Shown one piece after another: positions 44,303 through 51,940 of a DNA stretch of 64,000 nt. The stretch lies in contig NZ_GL872413.1 of the NCBI RefSeq assembly GCF_000192225.1, positions 2,012,567-2,076,566 on the forward strand, given 5' to 3'. The position numbers and the translations under genes were made by a program. Position 1 is the first letter of the stretch. Every line of letters begins with the position of its first letter. Source of the stretch: Capnocytophaga sp. oral taxon 338 str. F0234 (GTDB lineage: Bacteria > Bacteroidota > Bacteroidia > Flavobacteriales > Flavobacteriaceae). Under the pieces are notes generated by a model. The model was not told the DNA's origin, did no database searches, and saw only the letters and a program-made list of their open reading frames with translations.

Positions 44303-44310
44303 CAAAAATA
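44303..44310 (-). promoter_or_regulatory. -7 element (TATTTTTG) of the Wadjet operon
   Basis: TATTTTTG on the minus strand fits TAnnTTTG and stands about 30 bases upstream of the jetA ATG. The -33 box is only TTTT-like. Confidence 0.45.
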
Positions 44311-44411
44311 CACATTTTTTTCTCATTATAAAAATTCTGTGTCTCATTTTTCTGTTTTATCCAACACTTTTCACTATCTTATTGCTTCCTATAATAAAAT
44401 CGCCTCATATC

Positions 44412-44442
44412 TTGCAGTTTTCAAAATTAATGAGTATTTTTG
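44412..44442 (+). promoter_or_regulatory. Promoter of the small two-gene module
   Basis: TTG at 44412-44414, 20 bases, TATTTTTG at 44435-44442, then the ATG at 44475. The module is transcribed divergently from Wadjet. Confidence 0.55.
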
Positions 44443-44474
44443 CAAGTTATTAGAATCTATTAAAACAAACTATT

Positions 44475-44675
44475 ATGACAGAAGTAAATACCACTCCAGA
44501 GAAAGTAAATGAAGTAGTTGTTCTTGAAAAGACCCATAATTCAGAGACTATACTTATCAAGAATCCAAGTGAAAAACTATTAGCTTTTATGGATAAACTT
44601 GCTGAAAGAGCAAAAAAACGTAAGGAAGAAATTATGAGTAAGGTATGTAAAGAAGAAGATTATATAACCATATAG
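44475..44675 (+). CDS. Small antitoxin-like protein, first of a two-gene module
   Basis: A 66 aa charged protein. The N-terminal half (MTEVNTTPEKVNEVVV) looks flexible. The C-terminal half is a probable helix with basic and acidic residues (KLLAFMDKLAERAKKRKEE). The size and position, ending 2 bases before a GTG-started gene, resemble antitoxins of type II pairs. I do not recognise the family. Confidence 0.5.
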   Translation: MTEVNTTPEKVNEVVVLEKTHNSETILIKNPSEKLLAFMDKLAERAKKRKEEIMSKVCKEEDYITI

Positions 44676-44677
44676 CC

Positions 44678-45145
44678 GTGAATTTAGATATAGAGATTCT
44701 TTTTAAAACAGAAGAAGGTAATTTATATTCCTTAATTTTTTCCGAATATAAGCCTGATTCTAATATTATAATTCCTGTAGTTGAGATCTCTTTAGCTCTT
44801 AAAGAACAGAAAAATAACACCAATCCTCTAAAAGTTTTTTCTTTTATTATTAAGAAAATCGTAGAGTATTTATCTCATAGAGAGGTGATATTGTATTATT
44901 ATGCAGATAGTACTCCTATCTATTATAGGGACACTAATAAGCATCATTTTATCTCTCCTCAACATTTTAGGAATTATCTATTTCATACTTTATTTGTAAA
45001 GGAAAATCCCAAAGATCTACTTATAAGTAATAGGATTATCCCTAATATATCTATGGGTAACCATTATATTTCTTTTATCTATCACCCAAAACACCAACCT
45101 TATGTAGATATGCTTACTAAGGAACTGGAGGAGTATCAGAAGTAA
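44678..45145 (+). CDS. Hypothetical protein, possibly DUF6169-like, second of a two-gene module
   Basis: A 155 aa soluble protein starting at a GTG (44678), 2 bases after the stop of the 66 aa gene. The centre has a tyrosine-rich strand (EVILYYYADSTPIYYRD) and a following HHFISPQHFRNYLFH segment. I recall a Bacteroidota family (DUF6169) of this size with an aromatic strand in the same position, but the match is uncertain. A toxin-like role is inferred only from the coupling to a small charged upstream gene and from the defence-rich surroundings. Confidence 0.5.
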   Translation: MNLDIEILFKTEEGNLYSLIFSEYKPDSNIIIPVVEISLALKEQKNNTNPLKVFSFIIKKIVEYLSHREVILYYYADSTPIYYRDTNKHHFISPQHFRNYLFHTLFVKENPKDLLISNRIIPNISMGNHYISFIYHPKHQPYVDMLTKELEEYQK

Positions 45146-45193
45146 AACACCTTATGAATCAATAACTTAATAATTTCTTTTAGAAAAATAGCT

Positions 45194-45391
45194 ATGAATA
45201 CACTTACAATAACAGAAGAAGAAATGCTCCTAAGCAAAGATTACTCAATGGAAGAGCCTTCTATAAAGCTTTCAGAGGCCGAATTACACATTCTCAATGA
45301 AAGAATCAAAGAAGCAAAAGATAGTATTCTTAAATCTAATGAAGAAGTAATGAAAGGAGCAAGAGAGCTTATTGAAAAAATAACAATCTAA
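45194..45391 (+). CDS. Orphan antitoxin-like protein next to a truncated toxin
   Basis: A 65 aa acidic, helical protein (SEAELHILNERIKEAKDSI region) of antitoxin type. The frame immediately downstream encodes only the C-terminal part of a ParE/RelE-like toxin, so the antitoxin appears to have outlived its partner. The family is not named with confidence. Confidence 0.5.
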   Translation: MNTLTITEEEMLLSKDYSMEEPSIKLSEAELHILNERIKEAKDSILKSNEEVMKGARELIEKITI

Positions 45392-45519
45392 GAAGAGTTG
45401 TTATACTTCGCAATTACTCAATGTATTATCACTTTATTGAAGAAACACAAACTATTGAGATTCTATCTTTTTGGAACAACAGAAACAACCCCAAGAAGTT
45501 AAATCTCAATAGAATATAA
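45388..45519 (+). pseudogene. C-terminal fragment of a ParE/RelE-like toxin
   Basis: An open frame with no proper start reads LRRVVILRNYSMYYHF, then IEETQTIEILSFWNNRNNP and KKLNLNRI to a TAA at 45517-45519. This matches the last third of ParE-type toxins (the basic RR-VVILR strand, a YYHF strand, then ILSFWNNRNNP). The first about 60 residues are missing. It overlaps the end of the antitoxin gene, the expected junction after a deletion. Confidence 0.55.
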
Positions 45520-45534
45520 CTAAAAACTTAAAAA

Positions 45535-47283
45535 ATGTACAGAACACATACCTGTGGAGCGCTTAACAGTGCTCACCTGAGTGAACAAGTAACCCTTAGC
45601 GGTTGGGTACAACGCATTCGTAACAAAGGGTTTATGATCTGGATAGACCTACGCGACCGCTATGGTATCACCCAGCTAATCTTTGATGAAGAACGTACTG
45701 ACAAAGCGGTCTTTGAACAAGCCAAAACCCTCTCCCGTGAAGATGTGATTCAAATTCAAGGTACCGTCATTAAGCGTGAGGCTGTTAATGCCAATATCCC
45801 TACGGGGGAAATAGAAATCCTTGTTACAGCACTCACCCTGCTCAACCACTCGGAAGTACCTCCTTTTACCATTGAGGACAATACCGATGGGGGCGAAGAC
45901 CTCCGTATGAAGTACCGCTACCTTGATATCCGCCGTACGCCTGTACGTGAAAACCTTATCTTCCGCCACAAGGTGGGTATGATGGTGCGCAACTACCTCT
46001 CTGCTCAAGGCTTTATAGAGGTGGAAACTCCTGTCCTCATTAAATCTACTCCAGAGGGGGCACGCGATTTTGTGGTGCCTAGCCGCATGAACGCTGGGGA
46101 GTTCTACGCCTTGCCACAATCCCCACAAACCTTTAAGCAGCTACTTATGGTAGGGGGACTTGACAAATACTTCCAAATCGTAAAGTGTTTCCGCGACGAA
46201 GACCTCCGTGCTGACCGCCAACCTGAATTTACTCAGATAGACTGCGAGATGTCTTTTGTAGAACAAGAGGATATTATCCAGACCTTCGAGGGCTTGGCCA
46301 AGCACTTGCTCAAAGAACTCAAAGGATTAGAGTTCGGCGCTTTCCCTCGTATGACCTACGCTGAGGCAATGAAGACGTATGGTAACGACAAACCCGATAT
46401 CCGCTTTGGAATGAAGTTTGGCGAGCTCAACGACCTTGCACAGCACCGCGATTTCAAGGTGTTCAATGAGGCAGAATTGGTGGTAGGTATTGCCGTACCA
46501 GGGGCTAATAGCTACACCCGCAAGGAGATAGATGCCCTAGTAGAATGGGTAAAACGTCCACAAATAGGGGCTTCAGGCTTGGTATATGTAAAATGCAACG
46601 AAGACGGCACTTTCAAATCGTCTGTGGATAAGTTCTACAGCGAAGACGACCTCAAGGCATGGGCAGAACGTACAGGCGCCAAAGCAGGGGATCTTATCTG
46701 TATCCTCTCAGGCAAGGCCAACAAAGTACGCGGGCAACTCAGCGCCCTACGTATGGAACTAGCCGAGCGTTTGGGCTTGCGCAATCCCGATGTATATGCC
46801 CCACTATGGGTAGTGGATTTTCCTCTGCTTGAGTGGAACGAAGAGGAAAACCGCTTCTTTGCGATGCACCATCCTTTCACCTCGCCTAAGCCTGAGGATA
46901 TTCCTTTGCTCGACACCGACCCAGGAGCTGTACGTGCCAATGCTTACGACCTTGTACTCAATGGCAACGAAGTAGGTGGTGGGTCTATACGTATCTTTGA
47001 CCGCGAATTGCAAGCCAAGATGTTTGCCCTACTCGGCTTTACCCCTGATCAGGCACAGGCACAGTTCGGCTTCTTAATGAATGCCTTCCGCTATGGTGCT
47101 CCTCCTCACGGTGGTTTAGCGTTCGGCTTTGACCGATTGGTAGCATTGCTCGGAGGACAAGAAACCATACGCGACTTTATCGCCTTCCCTAAGAACAACA
47201 GCGGCCGAGATGTGATGATTGATGCACCTTCTCCTATTGATGAGGTACAACTTAAGGAACTCAATATTCAATTAGCAAATTAG
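45535..47283 (+). CDS. aspS: Aspartyl-tRNA synthetase
   Basis: A 582 aa class IIb AspRS that charges tRNA-Asp. It has the N-terminal OB-fold anticodon-binding domain ([21 protein letters not shown], residues 18-38), then class II motif 1, motif 2 ([18 protein letters not shown]) and motif 3 ([15 protein letters not shown]). The bacterial insertion (GAD) domain lies between. The codon usage is more GC-rich than that of neighbours, as expected for a highly expressed gene. The last residues (NIQLAN) overlap a short direct repeat. Confidence 0.98.
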   Translation: MYRTHTCGALNSAHLSEQVTLSGWVQRIRNKGFMIWIDLRDRYGITQLIFDEERTDKAVFEQAKTLSREDVIQIQGTVIKREAVNANIPTGEIEILVTALTLLNHSEVPPFTIEDNTDGGEDLRMKYRYLDIRRTPVRENLIFRHKVGMMVRNYLSAQGFIEVETPVLIKSTPEGARDFVVPSRMNAGEFYALPQSPQTFKQLLMVGGLDKYFQIVKCFRDEDLRADRQPEFTQIDCEMSFVEQEDIIQTFEGLAKHLLKELKGLEFGAFPRMTYAEAMKTYGNDKPDIRFGMKFGELNDLAQHRDFKVFNEAELVVGIAVPGANSYTRKEIDALVEWVKRPQIGASGLVYVKCNEDGTFKSSVDKFYSEDDLKAWAERTGAKAGDLICILSGKANKVRGQLSALRMELAERLGLRNPDVYAPLWVVDFPLLEWNEEENRFFAMHHPFTSPKPEDIPLLDTDPGAVRANAYDLVLNGNEVGGGSIRIFDRELQAKMFALLGFTPDQAQAQFGFLMNAFRYGAPPHGGLAFGFDRLVALLGGQETIRDFIAFPKNNSGRDVMIDAPSPIDEVQLKELNIQLAN

Positions 47284-47304
47284 AAAATTTGTCAATTAGC
47301 AAAT
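47268..47304. repeat. 13-base direct repeat at the end of aspS
   Basis: TCAATTAGCAAAT occurs at 47268-47280 (coding for the final residues of AspRS) and again at 47292-47304, 24 bases later. Confidence 0.6.
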
Positions 47305-47306
47305 AA

Positions 47307-47340
47307 AAGGCTGTCGTAAATTTTAGTTTGCGACAGCCTT
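47307..47340. terminator. Bidirectional terminator between aspS and the lipoprotein pseudogene
   Basis: AAGGCTGTCG pairs with CGACAGCCTT. Inside, AAA pairs with TTT around a small loop. T-rich stretches follow on both strands, so it can end both convergent genes. Confidence 0.8.
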
Positions 47341-47348
47341 TGTTGTTT

Positions 47349-48204
47349 TTAGTAATACGTTATTTTTCGTTGTGTTACTCGTGATATTAATTTTTCTTTT
47401 ATTTTATCCTCCATATAAAGAATGCTTTTAATATAATTACCTTGTTTATCATAAGTATATTCATACCTGAGTTCTTGTTCTGGTTCAAGGAAGGGTTTCT
47501 TTCTAATAGTCTGAATATCACCCTCTTTATTATAAGTATATTCTCTTATATCTCCTAAAATCCCCTTTTTTTCCTCATAAATTATACGCCCTTTTGAGTC
47601 ATATTTATAGATAGTTTCCTCCCCTAATTTAATTTCTGTCTTACTTATAGAGGAAATTTCTTTTATTTTTTGCCCTTTCTTGTTATACGTAATATGATAG
47701 TATTTATAAGAAGGGAGGACTACTGTGCCCCATATCTCTTCTATTACATTCCCTCTTTTATCATATTTATAACGATTTATATACTGTTTTTCATCTCCCG
47801 TATATTGAGTAATGGTTTTCTCTTTTATAGTTGTAGATAAGAGAATCTATTTCTGTATCTTCATATCTTCGTGTGCCTATAATATAACCTCCTTCGTCAA
47901 AATCAATAATAAGAGGAAGACCATTTACTGTACTGAAAAATGTATCTTCTCTTGGTGAAACAACAACCCTATCCGACTTCTTTGCAGAGCCATCTTCTGC
48001 ATATTCATAGTAATCAAAGATCTCTTCCAATCGTTTTACTTTCCCACGCAAACCCAATAGCTCCCAATCTGTTTTTTTAAAGTGATTGCCTTGAAAATCT
48101 ACCTGAACTGTTTTTTCTTGTTGATGGGGATTCTTTACATTTTTTTTCCCACAAGCAATCAGGCTAAGGCTTATCAATAAGAGAAACATAATATGTTTTT
48201 TCAT
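47349..48204 (-). pseudogene. YD-repeat-like lipoprotein gene with a one-base frameshift
   Basis: From the ATG at 48204 the protein starts MKKHIMFLLLISLSLIACGKK, a lipoprotein signal. The N-terminal part (about 135 residues) stays open until a stop at 47791. One base out of phase, a second frame runs uninterrupted from about 47826 to TAA at 47351-47349. It carries YD-type repeats (RYKYDKRGNVIEEI, YKYDSKGRIIYEE, YTYDKQGNYIK). Deleting one base from the A tract at 47823-47826 would join them smoothly as YNYKEKTITQYTGDEK. The full protein would be about 284 residues. It could be a real mutation, a phase-variable tract or a sequencing error. Confidence 0.75.
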
Positions 48205-48228
48205 AAGAGTCTTTTTGTATTCTGTGTG

Positions 48229-48259
48229 CAAATATAGCAACATTCGTCCAACTTACAAA
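48229..48259 (-). promoter_or_regulatory. Promoter of the frameshifted lipoprotein gene
   Basis: Minus strand: TTTG (48259-48256), exactly 19 bases, TATATTTG (48236-48229). It supports ATG 48204 and shows that the locus still has an intact promoter. Confidence 0.75.
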
Positions 48260-48327
48260 ACATTTTTTATTCCTTCCTATTTCTCCAATTTGGCAAAAAT
48301 AGATTTTCTTCCCTAACTCATAAATAT

Positions 48328-48358
48328 TTTGTTTTCTAAAAATAAAATACTACCTTTG
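48328..48358 (+). promoter_or_regulatory. Promoter of the 205 aa hypothetical gene
   Basis: TTTG at 48328-48331, exactly 19 bases, TACCTTTG at 48351-48358: a perfect match, 22 bases before the ATG at 48381. Confidence 0.8.
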
Positions 48359-48380
48359 CCATAGGAAAAAATCTTTACCT

Positions 48381-48998
48381 ATGGGATATTATATGTTTGC
48401 TTATGGGGTAAATACTCCTGAGCTTCAGGCAACTTTTGCCTCTAAAAACGAAACCTTACTCGCTGAGGTTCAGAAGAATGAAATCTTCCAAAACTACGCC
48501 GAAGAAGATGATGATAATGAAACTACTAAGGCTCTTACCGATATCATCATGGGACGCCCCTTTGATGAGAAAAAGGGATATGCCTATGGGTATGCCTTTA
48601 TCGGAATTTGCGCTACTTTAGGAAAGGAATTGCCCTTTACTCAAGAAATGAAGTTCTGGTACGAGACTGACCTTATCAACCGAACGCTCTCTGAGGACTA
48701 TGATATAGAGATAGCAATAGACACGGAACTATTCCCCGAAGATCATTTTCACCCCTTTCCGTTACCTAAGATAGAAGACTTTCCTATGATAAGTCTCATT
48801 GACCAAGACCGACTGAAACATCTGGCTTCCCTCTTGGAGAAAGTCCATAAGACAAAGGAAGAAGTAGAAGCTATGATTGACGGAGAGGAGGAGGACGACG
48901 AAGAAAAGGGATTTGCTTACGAACATATTATGGGACTCAAGGAGAATATCGCATTCTGCCTTAGCAACCAATTAGATATGATAGCGTTCTGTCATTAA
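48381..48998 (+). CDS. Hypothetical acidic protein, possibly DUF7691-like
   Basis: A 205 aa very acidic cytoplasmic protein without signal peptide. It begins GYYMFAYGVNTPELQATFASK and has an EEDDDNE stretch (residues 41-47), a KKGYAYGYAFIGICATLGKE region (about 64-83) and a second acid run (EEEDDEEKG, about 169-177). The first part, with its 'Y-V-l-L-SK-E-LL' rhythm and the central YGYA segment, recalls the DUF7691 family, but I hold this weakly. It has its own strong promoter and is followed after 19 bases by the MNT gene. Confidence 0.55.
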   Translation: MGYYMFAYGVNTPELQATFASKNETLLAEVQKNEIFQNYAEEDDDNETTKALTDIIMGRPFDEKKGYAYGYAFIGICATLGKELPFTQEMKFWYETDLINRTLSEDYDIEIAIDTELFPEDHFHPFPLPKIEDFPMISLIDQDRLKHLASLLEKVHKTKEEVEAMIDGEEEDDEEKGFAYEHIMGLKENIAFCLSNQLDMIAFCH

Positions 48999-49017
48999 TC
49001 ATTATAATGTTTATACT

Positions 49018-49320
49018 ATGAATCTTATTCTTAGAAATCAGCTTGATACGATCAGAACCCTTTGTGAGCGCTATAGGGTCAGGACATTATATGTCTTTGG
49101 CTCTGTATTGACCTCTGATTTTGATACTCATAGCGATATTGATTTGCTTGTAGATTTCTTAGACCAAGATGCATTACAATATACCTCTAATTATTTCCAA
49201 TTCAAATTTGAATTAGAGACCTTATTCAATAGAAAAATTGATTTATTAGAAGAAAAGGCTTTAAAAAATCCCTATTTTATAGAAAATATCAACCAAAAAA
49301 AGCAACTTCTTTATGGATAA
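49018..49320 (+). CDS. mntA: MNT-type nucleotidyltransferase antitoxin
   Basis: A 100 aa minimal nucleotidyltransferase. The signature GS-x10-D-x-D is exact: G28-S29 in VFGSVLTSDFD, and D40/D42 in SDIDLLVDF. In HEPN/MNT modules this antitoxin transfers AMP to a tyrosine of the HEPN toxin and silences it. It overlaps the HEPN gene by 8 bases. Confidence 0.88.
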   Translation: MNLILRNQLDTIRTLCERYRVRTLYVFGSVLTSDFDTHSDIDLLVDFLDQDALQYTSNYFQFKFELETLFNRKIDLLEEKALKNPYFIENINQKKQLLYG

Positions 49321-49648
49321 TGAAATTAATACATGGCTCTATGATATTCTGAATGCTATTCATGAAATTGATAGCTTTATTGGCGATAATATAAGTTTTG
49401 AGATCTTTCAAGGTGATATACGAACCAAACGAGCCATTGAGAGAAATATTGAAATTATAGGAGAGGCTATGAATCGTATCCTAAAAAAGGATAGTAATAT
49501 AAATATCTCCAATGCACGACAGATTGTAGATGTTCGTAATAGAATTATACACGGTTATGATTCTGTCTCTGACAATATTCTCTGGGCTATTGTTATACAA
49601 TATCTTCCTATCCTACAAAAAGAAGTAAGTAATTTGTTACATGAATAA
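49313..49648 (+). CDS. hepT: HEPN-domain ribonuclease toxin (HepT/DUF86)
   Basis: A 111 aa four-helix HEPN protein. The R-x4-H-x-Y motif is visible as RNRIIHGY (R75, H80, Y82), giving both the RNase active site and the tyrosine modified by the MNT partner. The family cleaves RNA (tRNA ends in studied cases). The pair looks intact. The end overlaps the next gene by 8 bases. Confidence 0.88.
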   Translation: MDNEINTWLYDILNAIHEIDSFIGDNISFEIFQGDIRTKRAIERNIEIIGEAMNRILKKDSNINISNARQIVDVRNRIIHGYDSVSDNILWAIVIQYLPILQKEVSNLLHE

Positions 49649-50615
49649 CCTCTTTCACGATTATACTCCCACGGAATTCGAGGCGCAGGCCCTGGCGGTG
49701 TTCGCCTTTCAGTATCAGAACAATACTGTATATCAGCAGTTTTGTAACTATTTCGGCAAGACACCTAAGAGGGTACATACTCTTGAGGAAATTCCTTTCC
49801 TACCTATAGAGTTCTTCAAGAGTAAGGAGGTATATGCCGCTACTCAGCCTCCTGAGGAGGCCTTTACCAGCAGTGGTACCACAGGTAGCCAAACGTCCCG
49901 ACACTTGGTACGCTCCCTTATGCTCTATAGGGAGAGTTTCCGAAAGGGATTTGCCCACTTCTATGGAAGGATAGAGGATTATATCTTTCTGGCACTGCTC
50001 CCCTCCTACTTGGAGCGCAAAGGTTCATCGCTTATCTATATGGCTGATGACTTGATTCACAATGCCCAAAAGGAAAGCGGCTTTTACCTCTACAACCAAG
50101 AGGAACTAGCTCAAAAACTCAAATCATGGGACACACAGGGGCGAAAAGTCTTCCTTATGGGGGTATCCTTTGCTCTCTTGGACTTGGTAGAGCAATACCA
50201 ATTCTCGCTGAAAAACACCATTGTTATGGAGACAGGAGGCATGAAAGGACGGCGCAAGGAACTGATTCGTGAGGAGTTACACGAACTGCTGTGTAGGGGC
50301 TTTGGTACTGAAGTAATTCACTCCGAATATGGGATGACGGAGCTACTTTCCCAAGCCTATAGTCAAGGAAATGGGCTGTTCTACCCTGTACCTTGGATGA
50401 AAGTCCTAATCCGCGATAGCGAGGATGCTCTCTCTCCCTTACCTTATGGCAAAATTGGGGGGATTAATGTGATAGACCTTGCCAATTACTATTCCTGTAG
50501 TTTTATCGCTACTCAGGATTTGGGCAAAGCCTATCCCGATGGCTCCTTTGAGGTATTGGGGCGCTTTGATGCTGCGGATATTCGTGGCTGCAACTTATTA
50601 GTTTTACAAAATTAA
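49641..50615 (+). CDS. LuxE-family acyl-protein synthetase-like protein
   Basis: A 324 aa protein of the LuxE/acyl-activating (ANL-like) family. A phosphate-binding motif TSSGTTGSQTSRH lies near residue 75, and further on are NTIVMETGGMKGRRKELIREEL and HSEYGMTELLSQAY, equivalent to the adenylation motifs. The protein is shorter than full acyl-CoA ligases, as LuxE proteins are. It probably activates an acyl group, but the substrate is unknown. There are no lux genes, so a bioluminescence role is not implied. The start overlaps hepT by 8 bases, although functional linkage is doubtful. Confidence 0.75.
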   Translation: MNNLFHDYTPTEFEAQALAVFAFQYQNNTVYQQFCNYFGKTPKRVHTLEEIPFLPIEFFKSKEVYAATQPPEEAFTSSGTTGSQTSRHLVRSLMLYRESFRKGFAHFYGRIEDYIFLALLPSYLERKGSSLIYMADDLIHNAQKESGFYLYNQEELAQKLKSWDTQGRKVFLMGVSFALLDLVEQYQFSLKNTIVMETGGMKGRRKELIREELHELLCRGFGTEVIHSEYGMTELLSQAYSQGNGLFYPVPWMKVLIRDSEDALSPLPYGKIGGINVIDLANYYSCSFIATQDLGKAYPDGSFEVLGRFDAADIRGCNLLVLQN

Positions 50616-50619
50616 CCCT

Positions 50620-51213
50620 ATGGAAAAATGGTTTTTCTCTCCTCAAGAAGCGGGTACCGATGAGGCGGGACGTGGCTGCTTGGCAGGACCTGTTACAGCA
50701 GCAGCGGTGATACTCCCTGAAGACTTCTATCACCCGTTGCTCAATGACTCCAAGCAGATGACCGAAAAGCAGCGCAACGAGCTACGTTCTATCATAGAGA
50801 TGCAAGCATTAAGCTATGCTGTAGTACATCTTTCCCCCCAGCGGATTGACCAAATCAATATTCTCAATGCTTCTATAGAGGCTATGCAGCAGGCTTTGGA
50901 CAAACTCTCCCTCACCCCTGAATTTATCGTGGTAGATGGTAATCGTTTTAAACCATACAAAGAGATTCCTTATTCTTGTCAAGTAAAGGGCGATGCACGT
51001 TTTATGCGTATTGCTGCCGCTTCGGTACTTGCCAAAACCCATCGCGATGCTTATATGGAATCACTTCATAAGCAATTCCCTATGTATCACTGGGATAAAA
51101 ACAAAGGATACCCAACCCGTGAACACCGAGCAGCTATCCTTGAATTTGGTGCTTGTGAGTACCATAGAAAAACATTTCAACTCATTGATATTCAACTGAA
51201 ATTTAATTTTTAA
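50620..51213 (+). CDS. rnhB: Ribonuclease HII
   Basis: A 197 aa RNase HII that removes ribonucleotides from DNA and RNA of hybrids. The DEAGRG motif is at residues 14-19 (D14, E15), followed by the LAGPVTAAAVIL stretch. A third acidic residue is in FIVVDGNRF (near D107), and the ASVLAKTHRD motif follows. The stop codon abuts the stop codon of the convergent ftsE-like gene with no spacer. Confidence 0.96.
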   Translation: MEKWFFSPQEAGTDEAGRGCLAGPVTAAAVILPEDFYHPLLNDSKQMTEKQRNELRSIIEMQALSYAVVHLSPQRIDQINILNASIEAMQQALDKLSLTPEFIVVDGNRFKPYKEIPYSCQVKGDARFMRIAAASVLAKTHRDAYMESLHKQFPMYHWDKNKGYPTREHRAAILEFGACEYHRKTFQLIDIQLKFNF

Positions 51214-51897
51214 CTACACTGTACGCTGGACAACCTCGAAGAGTTTCCCTGCATCGCACTTGATAGTTTTGGACGGGAACTTGAGTATCAGGGCGTAATC
51301 ATGGGTAGCCATAAGTATAGAACGACCTGAGTCGTTGATCTCACGCATGACCTTCATGATCTCCACGCTGGTCTCTGGATCCAGGTTCCCTGTAGGCTCA
51401 TCGGCAAGAATTAAATCTGGGTCATTAAGCAAAGCACGAGCGATCGCTATTCGTTGTTGTTCTCCTCCGGAGAGTTCATGAGGATGTTTTTGCAACTTAG
51501 TTTGCATTTTTACTTTCGTCAATACACTATTAATACGAGCCTCTATTTTTCTTTCATCTGTCCAACCTGTAGCACGTAAGACGAACTCAAGATTACCAAA
51601 TACTGTCCTATCAGGAAGTAATTTAAAATCCTGGAAAACAACCCCTATCTTCCTCCTTAAGTAGGGAATTTCAGATTCTTTCAAGGTAGTGAGGTTGAAA
51701 TCCACTGCCATTCCCGTTCCTTTTTTCAGAGGCAAATCTCCATAGAGTATCTTAAGTAAAGAGCTTTTCCCGCTTCCTGTCTTCCCTATCAGATATACAA
51801 ATTCTCCTCGCTCAATGGTAAGATTTATATCACTGAGTATTAGATTTCTTCTCTGGAAAATAGAGACATCCTTGAGCTCCACTACTATTTTTCCCAT
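51214..51897 (-). CDS. ftsE: FtsE-like cell division ABC ATPase
   Basis: A 227 aa ATP-binding protein. Walker A is GKTGSGKS (38-45), the signature is [15 protein letters not shown], and Walker B is [13 protein letters not shown]. The [17 protein letters not shown]-type Q-loop region ([12 protein letters not shown]) is typical of FtsE, which with FtsX regulates septal peptidoglycan hydrolases. No ftsX is adjacent here, so the partner is elsewhere. The assignment to FtsE rather than LolD-type ATPases is likely but not certain. Confidence 0.85.
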   Translation of the reverse strand: MGKIVVELKDVSIFQRRNLILSDINLTIERGEFVYLIGKTGSGKSSLLKILYGDLPLKKGTGMAVDFNLTTLKESEIPYLRRKIGVVFQDFKLLPDRTVFGNLEFVLRATGWTDERKIEARINSVLTKVKMQTKLQKHPHELSGGEQQRIAIARALLNDPDLILADEPTGNLDPETSVEIMKVMREINDSGRSILMATHDYALILKFPSKTIKCDAGKLFEVVQRTV

Positions 51898-51940
51898 TTG
51901 CTTTTCTTTTTACTAATTCATAAAAAATATTTTCTTAATC

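Noticed and set aside
49641-50615. Bioluminescence operon because of the LuxE-like gene
   Set aside because: No luxA, luxB, luxC or luxD genes are near. LuxE-like proteins occur widely in non-luminous Bacteroidota.
51205-51220. Possible gene fusion or truncation at the rnhB/ftsE junction
   Set aside because: Both genes have normal length and clean stop codons that simply abut in convergent orientation.
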